Below are positions 24,466-36,310 of a stretch of 64,000 nt of DNA, piece after piece (the first letter of the stretch is position 1; the number at the start of each line of letters is the position of its first letter). Under the pieces are notes generated by a model, which was not told the origin of the DNA, made no database searches, and saw only the letters and a program-made list of their open reading frames with translations. Both the position numbers and the translations under genes were made by a program. This DNA comes from Epiperipatus broadwayi (lineage: Eukaryota > Onychophora > Udeonychophora > Euonychophora > Peripatidae), in the NCBI GenBank assembly GCA_028023455.1, contig JAQFVV010006203.1, forward strand, positions 14,298,348 to 14,362,347, read 5' to 3'.

Positions 24466-25660
24466 CAGGGGTGGCCAAACTTTAGACATTGGGGACAAAT
24501 TTTTGATGAAAGTGTATCTTAAGATGACTATGTTTTTTTCAGGATTTCGAATTGAAAACCAGAAAAAAAAACACATTATTTTTTCCAGAACAAAAACCGG
24601 AATGGAAAAAAATAACGGTTCCAAGTCCTGGGTTTTTTTAGAATGTTCTTATGAATTAGTGGTTTTTTTTTTATAAGGGCTTTTTAGGTACTCATAAATA
24701 TTGATGATGTTTTTAGAAACTTAAGAACTGATAAATTTTTTTCTAAAAGATGCAAACTGTTGAAGACATTTTATTATGACTACTCCCTCTAGTATTACAA
24801 TTTGTCCATATCGCTTTATAAAATATTTATTAAATTACATTTATTAAATTACCTATAAATAATTACGTTCTACAGTTGGTCTTAAATTTAAAAAAAAATC
24901 AAGAAAATATACAAAATTAAAGTTAATCAATCAATATTTTTACCAAAATATAACAAATCATGAATTTATTTTTTGATTTTTATAAAACTTTTTTTTTTTT
25001 TTTATTCACTTGTATAATCAATAAGTAAATATGAGTAAGAAAATTTAAAACATCCTTCCTCCCCTCCAAGCATAGTATCAAAAATTTGCTAGAGAGAAAA
25101 AAAATACAGAACAATAAAAATAATATTTTACAAAAGTCCTCTATTTCTGTTCCTTGGAAAATCCCCACATTTTCTCTGCTAACAGTCTTTACAATAATTA
25201 GTCATAAATTTTGTTTCTTGCTTTGACACCTATTTTCTTTCGTACATAGGAAAAGGTCCTGTTTTCTTTTTAAATCTTCTTCAGGATTATTTGTTAGCTA
25301 GACAAAGTATTTTAAAAAGTTAACAACTTCTTTGTTTTAAAATCAGTTCATTAAAATCCTTGATTCTTCAGGACATGTTATTTTCATTTCTCCTCAGGAA
25401 AACTGTAATTAAATATTTCTAAGAATTTTAGCTCTAGCATTAAACAAAAATAATTTAATTCTGTTCAGCTTCTTCCAACTGGGTTTATTTTTGAATTCGA
25501 TAATAACAATAAGTGTTATTTTAAATTTAACTATTTTTAAATGAGAATAATTTTGAATTTTTATTTTTTTTACTTTTTATATTCAAATCAGTTCTGAATT
25601 TATTACTATAGTTTGTCAATGTTCATGTCAGCTCCGCAGTTGATGTCTTAGCCACCTCTG
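24466..25660. mobile_element. hAT-type non-autonomous element
   Basis: It starts CAGGGGTGGCCAAACTTT and ends with the inverse of CAGAGGTGGCTAAGACAT. The flanks are GTGTAGAA (24458-24465) and GTGTAAAA (25661-25668), an 8-bp target duplication with one mismatch. CAGGGGTGGCCAAAC is a classic hAT end. At 1195 bp with no transposase, it needs an active relative to move. Confidence 0.85.
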
Positions 25661-26015
25661 GTGTAAAACAAATTACCCAATTTGATGAAGAAAGTAAATT
25701 CCTCACCTAACTGGAAAGAAAAAACAGGACAATAATAGGAAAAAAGATGATAGCAAAATGGTAAACTCAAAAGCTAAATATCCTAAATGGATTGCAAACT
25801 GAGAACATATGTACAAAATTTGTTTGGTTAATTATGGAACTGTTATAGTTAACCTGCTACTATGGTATTCAAATGTTACATGGACAGCTGAGTATGTGAC
25901 TATATGGTTTATCTAAGAATTTATATGAAAAGGATTTTGGAATAATGTTTATATTTAAGATCAAACATTAAATTACTAATTATAAAATTGCTAACATAAA
26001 GCATATCAAATTTTT

Positions 26016-26618
26016 AGATGTGATAATATGTTGTCTATTTCCATCATATATAACTTAAATTTTTCTAATATAAACAATTTGTTAGTAATAACACACAAAT
26101 AGACAACACAGGTTAGTAATTACATAATGTTTCGAGTAGTATTATCCTCCATTCTTCTTCAACTTTTGCTGACCTGATTAGTGACAGTATTGCATAGGAA
26201 TCAAACTTACACCTCTAGATTATCAAATTTCAAGGAAAACTCTCTAACCAATTGAGAAACTCAGTGACAGTATTGCATAGAAATTTAACTTACAACTTCA
26301 GATTCTCGAATATCGAATTTCCAGACAAGTGTTCTAACCCAATGCTCAGTTGGTTAGAGTGCTTGCATTGAAATTTAATATTTGAGAATCTAAAGGTGTA
26401 AGTTTGATTCTATGCAATACTGTCACTGGTCAGGTCAGCAACACCTGAAGAAGAGTGGAGAATAATACTACTCGAAACATTGTGTAATTACTAACCTGTG
26501 TTGTCTATTTGTGTGTCATTACTAACAAGTTCTTTATATTTGAAAAGTTTAAATTAAAGTTTTCTATACATTCAACATTTACTGATAGATGATGGAAATA
26601 GTCCAACATATCATATCT
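26016..26618. repeat. Palindrome of two tRNA-derived SINEs
   Basis: Two inverted copies meet near 26338. The right copy (plus) starts GCTCAGTTGGTTAGAGTGC, a tRNA D-arm/box A sequence. It continues through a box B-like AAGTTTGATTC, then TGCAATACTGTCACTGG, and a 3' part with CTGAAGA, a GAGT/ACTC stem and CGAAAC. The left copy (minus) has the same body but two tRNA-like heads in tandem (near 26170-26330). Arms continue outward to GATGGAAATAG/CTATTTCCATC. This is a tRNA-derived SINE family, unlike the one at 24080. Confidence 0.75.
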
Positions 26619-27529
26619 AATATATCATTACACAAACCTTCAGGCAAGTATCAAATTTTTGTCTCAACTTATAATATAGAAATAAAAAAAAAAATCCAAT
26701 ATATTAAATTTTGATGATTTCACTTTCTGAAAATTAATACAGCCTGAAAATTAAGGAAGATAAAAATTCTGTCAACATATAATGCTGGTCTTTAAAATTA
26801 ATGCTTTTTATACTACAATTTTGATACGTTTTGAAATTATATCTTTTTTAGCAATAGCATAAGGTAGAATTTTTTAGTTGTTATACAAAATTTCAATAAA
26901 GCCCAATTTAATATTTATGACATATATATTAATTTTTTTTTTTTTGAATACATATATATATATTGCCATACTTTGCTTCACAATAGCTACACACTGTTTG
27001 TCAAATAATAAAGAATAAGGCAGAAAAGTATTTTTGTTTCAGTAAGACAGTGATTTTCTCCATTATCATGGAGACATAAGAGAATTTTTCAATAGTTATT
27101 TTCTGGATTAATAGTTTGGTGACACTTAAAAATTTCAAACATGAAAAGAATTTTTTGCAATCACAATTTAGAATGATAATTTATACTGTTCAAATACTAG
27201 TGATTAAATGTTTTTTAATATATATAAATATCCCATGTAATTGTAAAAATTAATCCTGAAGGTAAATTAATTAGTTAATGTGTGTGTGTATATATATATA
27301 ACTATTAACCCTTAAACTGTCAACAATCTCAACCTGTAGTCAAGGCAATCTCCATTAACAATATCTACGGTCTGATATATTTATATAGACCCTAAAGATT
27401 GCAACTTGATCAAAAGTATGTGAGATTAATAATGCAAAGCGTTTAAACAAACCTCATTAATCAGGAAAATATAACCTATTCTGAAAGCAGACTAAATAAA
27501 TAGTCAATTATTTTCATGGTTATATGATG

Positions 27530-27960
27530 TAAATAAAGTAGTTTTTGGGTTAAACTGTGGATTATTTTTGATTATTTCCCAATGTTTTGATGAAATAGCA
27601 TCCACCATTGTCAAGGTTAAGTCTTAAAAGAAAAACCATTAGATCTCAAATAGTAATGAGATTCAGTGTGAGATAAAGACTGCAATTGAGACCACTTATT
27701 TTATTTATTACTTCTAATATAAACTTGAAATCAATTAATGGTGAAACTGAAGAAAATAAACATTGTTAATCCACATTCTCTGAATGCTCAACTACTTCAT
27801 GCTCAATCTCAGTCTTTATCTCACATTGAATCTCGTTACTATTTGAGATCTAATGAGTTTTTTTAAAGACTTAACCTTGACAATGGGGATGCTATTTCAT
27901 TGAATCAGTGGGAAGTAAACAAAAATAATACATGGTTTAACCCAAAAACTACTTTATTTA
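27530..27960. mobile_element. Long-TIR fold-back element
   Basis: Arms of about 170 bp start TAAATAAAGTAGTTTTTGGG on the left and its exact inverse on the right. Inside both arms are CATTGTCAAGGTTAAG and AGATCTCAAATAGTAA with their inverses. The loop of about 110 bp is non-coding. Part of the arm also occurs at about 3220-3310. Confidence 0.82.
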
Positions 27961-28959
27961 TACACACATACATACCCTATGTGCTTATTAATGCCAATAT
28001 TATACTGTCATTTTGTCCAGATAACACATGCTACTTACTGTCCAGATAATAGAGGCCATTCAAATATTTATTTGAGCTTCAGAAGTAATACAAAGATTGA
28101 TATTAATAAAAAGTAAAAACATGCATAGACAAATGAAAAATATATGTTTGCCACTCAACAAGTGCAAAGAAATTTCAGTGAAAGAGTTAAGGAATACCAA
28201 AAGGTAAAGTCAATTATATCTGCCTTAATTTCTCATTTTGTAGATACATCCCTCTCTTCTGCTAATTATGACATTATTAAAATATCAGCAAAATTAGAAA
28301 TCTGTAATTTATATTATCCAAGAAAAACTGAAAATTCCAAAATGACTAAATAGTTTAAACAAAAGTGAAGTAACATAATGCATATTGAAACAGACAGATC
28401 GAAGAATCGATCTTAGTTTCATGGTTGTCATTTAAGAACGGTAATTCTAAACCGCTATTCACCTGCAATGAGACTTTTTCTATTCCAAGCCACATAAATT
28501 TTAAGTTATTTATTTTGTGTTTGTTTAAAAAGAATTTAATGTAAAGAGTATGAGTATAAATGTCACAAATCATGATGAATAATATTCGTGTGTGTGTGGT
28601 TTGTGGATTTATATTAGCTCAATTTAAAAGTTTCAATTGCGTGTATATTTTCTTTAAATTTTAATTTTGCAAATTATACAAAGTCATTTAAAAATGCTGA
28701 TCAAAAGTCACATTCCTTTGATCAGTACTTTTAATCAAAATCTTACTTGTACAAAATGTATAGAATAATTAATTTGTACTTTAATAAATTAAGATAATGA
28801 ATTTATATTTTTGTATTCACAAATTCCGATGTAATTGTTTTGTCAATTTAGAATCATGTATTAAATTTAAAAATAAATGAAAACCGAACAATGGAAATGA
28901 GAAACGTAGAACTCTTATCAAGAAAGGCAAAGGATTGTATAGTCAAAAATTAGATATTG

Positions 28960-29365
28960 CTGGAGGCCGGAAAATCAAAGGGGGCGGAGTCATGAACTAA
29001 AACTAGGCAGAAAGGTCAACCGTAGCCATCTTAGATATAATATAGACACTCTAACTTTTGACTTGGCTGTGCTTAGATCGTCTCAAGCTACAGCAAAGTA
29101 GTTGTTCCAGAGAAATCACTTCAACCGTTATTAAGAAGTTGCCCGGTAAACTGCAATAATGATGGGCTAAGTCCAAGAAGCTGATTCCTGTTCTGCCAAT
29201 TTAAATCTTTCGTACCGCTGATCTGTAATGTTTTCCGTGCTTCCAGTCTTCCAAATTCCAACATTTAAATTAACCATGCCGTTCTAAGAAATTCAAAATG
29301 CGCGCCTACGTTCTTCATACATATCACCGCAAGAAGAAAAGCCGGACGAAGAAAGAATGGTAACT
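28960..29365 (+). promoter_or_regulatory. CpG-rich block, possible promoter and first exon
   Basis: In a genome where CpG is sparse, this 400-bp stretch is dense in CpG and has a GC-box-like GGGGGCGGAG. At 29298 an ATG opens a 21-codon basic frame, MRAYVLHTYHRKKKSRTKKE, then W and stop. A good donor, ATGGTAACT, lies at its end, so it could be the first coding exon of a gene nested in the intron on the plus strand. I could not identify any following exon. It may equally be a decayed insertion. Confidence 0.3.
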
Positions 29366-30059
29366 TTTGTTACATGAACTTTTTAACTTTCCTCTCAGTA
29401 ATAATTTTAAATTTAATCTGTTAACCTAATTAATTGCATGTAAATTTCTTGTTTTCCATTTGAAAATGTTACACAAAATCTGTCAGTAAATTTCTTCTCT
29501 AATATTTATGTGCTCTAGTCGTTAGATGATAATTATTAATATTTGTGCCTACTAATAATCCAGTTGTGAATACATTTATATTTTTACTATTACTTATTTT
29601 ACAAACAAAACGATGCCAATAATAATATTTCTCAACTCTAATTAAAGTCAGTAAAGTTTATCTCATAATATTTATTATATTCATTTTAAAAGTAATTTTC
29701 TTTTATCGAACTAAAAATTGTTTCATTTATGTTGAGTTGAGAAATATTCAAGTATTTTTATTGTTTCCTTTACTTTGTCATGATATTTTAATCTACACTC
29801 CAAATCTCAAATACTTAAAATAGTCTAAAATTTTATTATATTTTTTTTATATATTATTACGGAGTAATAATAATAAGTGAATATTTTATTGCTATTATTA
29901 CCTTCCGAACAATCTGGGGGAGTTATGGGTTTCAGAGTGAAATTAATTAATTGTTACTTTTGCGATTGTTTGATTTCGCCCTGTTATTATTGAATAGTTA
30001 TATCAGACTGTTGCGTAGAACATGTTACGGATAGATAAAATGGTTTATATAATTTCGTT

Positions 30060-30320
30060 TTAAAATCCACTTCCGATCACTCTTCCTCGATGTTACGGTG
30101 GCAATGCCTTTACCTTCGCCTAAGTTGGTGTCTCGTTTTACTACCATATGGGGAGAAAGAAATTCTTCTCCAGGTAATCTCTTGGATCACCGGGGTTCGA
30201 AAATGATCCCGGCTGGTTGTAGTGTCTCGGATCTACTTGGGGGCATTAAGACTTGTCAAAGTACAAGCCGCCCGGTATTCCGTTCATGCACCGCAAGTTA
30301 TTATTGTAGTGTACCTTAAT
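30060..30320 (+). other. CpG-rich stretch with 73-codon open frame
   Basis: The frame 30098-30319 on the plus strand is rich in Ser, Pro and Cys and uses CpG codons unlike the surroundings. Examples of its translation are MAMPLPSPKLVSRF and SVSDLLGGIKT. I do not recognise it. It lacks flanking splice sites that I trust. It may be decayed transposon or non-coding CpG-rich DNA. Confidence 0.25.
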
Positions 30321-31642
30321 CCTTGCAACCATCAGTACATCAGTATTATATATTATATTTTTATATAAAACCGCCTCCCATTTATCCGTATACGCAATGG
30401 TTTGAATCTATTAAATAACACAAATTAATATAAGCTAGTAGTTAAATATTTTAAGTGCTCCAATTACTCTGATTCTCATATCAACCTGTACAACCATTTA
30501 AACACATAAATATTGGCATGAGTTTGTTAATCAGTACAAACCGATTATTGATGACTAGCAGCAATTTATTATAAAATACATATGAGAGTTTTACCGTACC
30601 TGTAAATAATATTATTCAATGTTTCAATAATTTATTAAAAATTTATCTAACCTAATTTTGTCTCTCTTGCATTATTACTCTCGACATCTAGTCAATCACC
30701 TGCTGTCTGTATCGACAACTTAAATATATACATTAAATTATTAGCCGTACCAATATCCCGACTATAAGGTATCTAGGAAATAGCGGATTGTAGGTAATTT
30801 AGTCTGTGTTTTTCGATGAGCTAGTAAAGGGGAAACCCCGTACCGGTAATATTGTCATCGGTGGGTCATGCCAGGGTTTTGGGTTTGAATTTAGTTTGCA
30901 TTTTGGAATTTATTCCTAGACGTGGACTGGGTTTGAATTCGGATTACTGTGTGTGATTAAGCATGGTGATTTTTACCGGTACAATATATGTATTATGGAG
31001 TCCCCTTGATCAGTTTATTTCCTGATCCACTAACAATAATTTTACTAACTTAATCAGCCAAGAACAGTCGGAGACAGTTTATATACTTATCTTTCTTAAT
31101 CTGATTTGGTCAAAATTCTGATTAAAAAAAAAAAAAGAATGTAAAAGCATACATAAGTACAGATGCTATTGTTTTAGAATTATTGCAATAGCTTTCAACA
31201 ATACATAAATCTTAAGAAATATGAATACAATTTCTTCTAAATGTAATGTTGGCAAACATCTGTGAAAAACTTTTCTGGATTTGAGAGAATCTTTTTAAAG
31301 ACTTGAAACATATGATCCATTTCGCTTCCAAAGTCAATTTTATTTTGCATGCACAAACATAGACATACACATTACTTAATAAGATACATATAAATATCTA
31401 ATATACATAGATATAAATATCTAATAAAAGAATGATTAAATACTCCATTCAACATAAATCATCATTTATTCATAGAATAAAATTTCATCACTATGAATTC
31501 TAAGATTTAGGAGATTAAAATATATGTCTGTATTTATATGTAGATCTGCAAGTGTTGGTATAAATATATCTATCTATACAAGCAACATAAAAAAAAAAAA
31601 AAATCCATATTTTTTAAAGGTGAATAGTAAATCAGTTTTTAC

Positions 31643-31822
31643 CTTGTTTTTCTTGACTAATCCATCAACACAGTAATCAACATCTGTTACATAATGACTA
31701 ATAATAAAACTAGAATAAGAATTTTTTGGCTTGTTCCTATGCAATCTTTGGTGATTACCCAATGTTTGGAAAATACGTTCAGTCAAAAATTGACAATTAT
31801 TTGGACGATTAAGTTTACATTC
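31643..31822 (-). CDS. MYO19: Myosin XIX motor exon D: actin-binding cleft region
   Basis: This 180-bp exon has exactly 60 codons and is phase 0 at both ends. It starts ECKLNRPNN and ends FIISHYVTDVDYCVDGLV followed by KKNK. Human MYO19 reads ECRLNRPSS and FIVVHYAGPVRYHTAGLVEKNK here. HYxxxVxYxxxGLVxKNKD is the strut region of myosin heads, before loop 2. The acceptor is at 31824-31823 and the donor at 31642-31641. The reading frame stays open into the intron for a short way, so the exon end was set by the donor and by the match of the next exon. Confidence 0.94.
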
Positions 31823-32070
31823 CTTAACATAAATAAAAAAAAGAAAAGTTCAAATCATTAATACTAACAAACAATATTACAGCATTAGAGAATACATAGT
31901 AATATTATCTATTTTTTACAACTGATTCATAACACAAACTTAAACAACACGGTGATTTCTAGATGTAAATAACTGTTTCTTATTTTGCTTAATAAAATAA
32001 AACATTATTAGTAATTTTCTTCCAATCTCATTATGTTTATGCTATCTAGTGTAAGCATCATTAAACATAA

Positions 32071-32200
32071 GATGCCAGATGATTGTACTTAATAAAACTT
32101 TATCCACTGCTGCCCTATCCAAATATTTCCAGATTAGTTTCTGGAAATATTTGGATAAGATAGCACTAGATAAGGATTTATTAAGCACTACCATCTAGCA
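32071..32200. repeat. Inverted repeat (small MITE-like)
   Basis: Arms of about 60 bp include TATCCAAATATTTCCAG and its exact inverse CTGGAAATATTTGGATA, around a short loop AATTAGTTT-like. Outer arms GATGCCAGATG and CATCTAGCA also pair. Confidence 0.75.
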
Positions 32201-32744
32201 TTTACTGATTACTAAAGATTATATTAGATGGCTTAAATGTAGTGAGATTTAAAAAAAATTGCTAATAGATTGCAAAATGGATAAGCTAAGATAACATGAT
32301 ATTTTATAGGTCATGTGATATCTTATTGGTTTAATATAAATACTCTTGTCCAATGAGTTATCAAGGAATATTATAAGCAGTACAAGCAAATTTTCACTCA
32401 TAAACTCTATCTAATTAGCATTTTCCTGGGATGTTTCATACTATACTCATTCAGCTATGATTTTTTTATTCATATTCTGTTATTCACATCAATTGCTTAA
32501 AAATTTTGAATATCCTATGATTATAAACTTAAATAATCTTGCTTATATAGATTTCAATAACTGATATTACATTAAACAGCTATATATTTTATTGATATTA
32601 CTTATAATTTAACTGCAAGTATCTCTGATCTTGTCAAAAAAAAGAGAATATAAAGTATAAAAAGTATATTACAATAACTCTTAAATTATTCTTATTCTTC
32701 TCCTTTACTTTCTTTGTATTTCTTCATATATTCATATATATATT

Positions 32745-33030
32745 GCTTACAATAACTCTCCTCATATACATTTTAATGCAAAAATTTTTAAAATTTGATT
32801 CCTTTATTTTCCTGACAGTTTCGACTGTCCTGCAATCTTCATCAGAGTGTAAAATCTTTTTAAATATAATTCCTTTATTTTCTTGATAGTTTCGACTGTC
32901 TTGCAGTCTTCATCAGAGCATTCTTAATGAAGACTGCAGGACAGTCAAAACTGTCAGGGAAATAAAGGAATCATATTTAAAAAAAATTTGCATTAAAGTG
33001 TATATGAGGAGAGTTATTGTAAGTAATATA
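32745..33030. repeat. Palindrome with three hammerhead-like 69-bp units
   Basis: Two tandem minus-strand units (period 69 bp) and one plus-strand unit each hold GATGAAGA, GACTG/CAGTC (GATTG in one), CGAAAC and CTGTCAGG or close variants. Outer arms CTTACAATAACTCTCCTCAT and its inverse close the palindrome. In minus order the best unit (32805-32860) gives CTGATGA, an extra A, a five-pair stem II, GAA, ACTGT as minimal stem III, C17, and a broken stem I (CT/AG then TTTT/AAAA). The plus unit has lost the core (TTAATGA, CAAAAC). Confidence 0.55.
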
Positions 33031-33319
33031 TATGAACTCTTAAATTAGTTTCAAAATCATTTTGGAATAAAACAGAATAATTCGATATACATATAGCTTT
33101 CAAGAAAGAATGATGAATCATTATTGTTGGCATATACTGGATAACTAAAAAAGGTAAAAAAAAAAAAAGAGAAAACAGCTGCACAGAATATTTATCATTA
33201 TTATAAGCAATCTCTGTGTAGCAGTAAAAACTACAGTTAAAAGAGACTATGATGAAAAGAAGCATTTCTCTTAGGAAAGAAATTAGACATTCTGTTTACC
33301 TAATCAATTTACATAATAA

Positions 33320-33540
33320 ATATCTCATGATGCAATAGCAGAGTATCTGACTGCAGAATCTATAACCAGGGTTCAAATCTGAGCTAAATAAACTTAGATA
33401 TTTTTTTTCAACAAGTTTTTTCTTTTAAGTAGCTGCCCAAAGACAAAATAACATCTATTGGTTAGTAAATAAGCTTGAAAAACTGTCAAAACTTTTGCTA
33501 TCTGGAAATTGGCAAGCCTGGTGAATAATGTTTTTTCCCT
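33320..33540 (+). repeat. tRNA-derived SINE, copy 2
   Basis: The tRNA-like head CATGATGCAATAGCAGAGTA, CTGACTGCAGAATCTATAAC and CAGGGTTCAAATCTGAG shows box A and box B spacing. The body ends GGAAATTGGCAAGCCTGG, as in the copy at 24080-24350. Confidence 0.7.
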
Positions 33541-35579
33541 TTACTTATCTTATTGAAGAGACTATTTCTAATATGAACTACTTAAAGACAGTTCATATTT
33601 TTAATATGCATAATAATTTTGATACTTGTGAATTTACTGGTTTAAGAAGAACGGAAGTAGTGTTTTGTTAAATTATACATTAAATCAGGAATATTGTCTA
33701 AAACAGTGATTGAAAATGAGCGATGGTATTTAATATTTCCAGGGTTGTTTTTTTTATTACTATTATTTTTAAGAAAGACAATTTTATAATAATATTTGCA
33801 CTTTTTCTATTAACTGAAATTATTTTACCAGTAAATACACAAGTATCTTAATTTTTTAAAAAAGTTTATTATCATTGTTTGAGAGACGGTGGAAGAAAAG
33901 ATAATACTTTAATTATTATATACTGTATTTAATTTTTTTTTTGTAATTTTTGGAAAGGAAAATAATTTATTTGTTGCAATAGCTGTATTTTAAAAAATAT
34001 GTGGATAAGGTATGAATATAATAAATATCTATTAATAATAATTAATTTTCAACTGAATCGTCTATTGTTTTTTAAGATTAGCAAATGCATTCTCTTTACA
34101 AATTTTTTTGTCTAGAACTACATATAATATTTTTTCAATGTTCAAGATCTGCATGACATTTTATGGATTGCTGAAAGCATGATAGGATATTTTGTGGATG
34201 TTTAAAAAGAGTACCGGATATTTGAGACCTGTTTATTAGCACATTTTGTTAGCAACTGTATATATAACAAATGTGAATTGTTGAAATACATTATTAAAAA
34301 TAGATGTAAATTATAGTTTCATGAATTAACAGTGACAACAGATATTATCTTGGCAGTCTCACATTGTAGCTTTTTGAACTACAATTCATCTCATGTTACT
34401 TTATCATTTCGTTTATATCCTCATGAATACAACTACATTATATATTTTTTATCTATAAAGTAGTCATTAATTATTATCACTGATATAAGATGCAATTAGC
34501 ATGGTCACTGCTAACATTGAATATTAATTAATAATCAGTTAATAATAATTAATATTATTGGGAATAATTGTGAAATAAATTAATTAATGATATTATAGCA
34601 TTAACATTACAGAAATAATTTTGAGGCATACAAATTGTGTTTTATGGTTTACTCTTATAGAAAAAATTGACAAGCTGGGTAAGAGGAAAATAAAAACAAA
34701 CATCAATTGGGCATATAAATTTATTTATAATATTACGTTTATTTTTTTTTATTTTGAAAATAAGTGCCAATTAATTTACTAAAAATTAAAAAAAAAGTTT
34801 CTTGATTAAATCTTAATTCATGCCAAAATAATAATCAAATCTTAATAGTAGTGGAAATGCTTTCTCTTAATTTTGCCCCCTAAAAGAGCTGACCAGGTCA
34901 CTATTTTCCATAAATTGGGTATTCTAATTGCAATAGTTTTTTTATTTTAATTTTCTAATGTAAATATACTGACCATGATCTTACGTTGTTCTGCGAAAGG
35001 ATATGTCCTTTTTTTAATGTGATATGGATACATAGTATGCTTCCAGAATTTCTAAAAAATTTAAAATCTAAAGTAAAAGCATAGTTGGCAAAACTGTTCA
35101 GTAACATTATTCATACAGAAACTATTTCAAAAATTTGGTATAAATGCAAAATTATAATAAACTTAAAAAAATAACAACAACAACATTTATCCACAAAGTA
35201 ATCACAATATTAGATATTCTCTATAAGAAATTTGAAAGAATCATATTAATAAAAATGTTGCCAATAATTAAGAAGCACTGATATCCAGAAAACTGGGTTT
35301 AGGCCATCTAAGTAGCTGCTGTGAACAAATTTTATCTTTAGCAATTTAAATTGAAAAAGGCTCTCAGAATAAATTAAAAAGTGAGGTTTTTTAATCAATC
35401 CAATCTCCACTTATGATTCTGTTCAGTAAAACGATCTTCTAAAAGTTTTAAATCCATAAATAAAATAAAAATCATTAATTTACTTGATAAAATACTTTTC
35501 CAAAAAAAAATTCAAGTAACATGATCATGATAATCATATTAAATAAAAAAAATTATAAAATGGACCCCTCAAAGTTTAG

Positions 35580-36300
35580 TTTTTTCAACTACTTTATTTA
35601 ATAAATTCATAAATGATCTTTTAAAAACATAATGCATGCAATTCACTTAAGCTGATGACATAGATTTGATTTAACAAGAAATCTTTTCCTGAAATAGAAA
35701 ATTCACTCAATAAGGATATAAAAAATTGGAAATCTTTTTTAAAGATTGGGATCTTATTCCTAATCCAAAAAGATAATATTTCAAACTTTTCATCTAAGCA
35801 TAAGAATAACAACTAGTAATCTGAAAATAATCTTTTGCAATAATAAACTGAAATACAATCTTACATCATGCTATTTAGTGATCTTGGACCATAGCTTGAC
35901 TTATTTTCTTCATTTATCTAACATTAGATCTAAAATAATTTCTAGGAATAATCCTTTGAAAGACGACTGACACTAATTGGGCTTGTGATGCAAATATTTT
36001 AAAGACAAGTTCTCCTAATATCAATTTTTCTACTGCTGAATATTATGCTTCTATTTGAAGATAAAAAATCCCCACATTAAACTTCTGGATAGTCAATTAA
36101 ATATTACCATAAGAAATATTATTGACTGATACAATTCTATCCCTTTGCAATGACTTTCTGTTCTTATTCCTCTGTGAGATAGGAGATGTTGCCTCAGAAA
36201 ATTTATAAAAAGCTAATAAGTAGATCAGATTTTCCATTAACTCAAGATACAGTTTCACTATCTAAGATTCAAATCAAGATCTTTTTCTATGTGTTAAATT
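35580..36300 (+). pseudogene. Jockey/CR1-type LINE fragment, RT to thumb
   Basis: At about 35640 one frame reads ADDIDLI (RT motif C). It is followed by FPEIENSLNKDIKNWKSF and DWDLIPNP, the usual helix after the YADD loop. At about 35880 it reads LDHSLTYFLHLSNIRSKIIS then RNN, equivalent to the LGVxLDrtLtyxxHL block of Jockey-superfamily elements. Stops and frame changes show decay. The hAT element at 36311 begins at its right edge. Confidence 0.72.
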
Positions 36301-36310
36301 AAGAATCTAG

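Larger units (their letters stand above)
23426..31642 (-). other. MYO19: MYO19 intron between exons D and E
   Basis: This 8.2-kb intron carries tRNA-type SINEs (23840-23945, 24080-24350), a hAT MITE (24466-25660), a SINE palindrome (26016-26618), a fold-back (27530-27960) and CpG-rich stretches (28960-29365, 30060-30320, 30770-31000). Segments 26620-27520, 27960-28950 and 31100-31640 show nothing beyond AT-rich sequence. Confidence 0.8.

Noticed and set aside
26170-26480. Functional tRNA genes
   Set aside because: Box A and B are present, but no acceptor or anticodon stems close; SINE heads explain them better.
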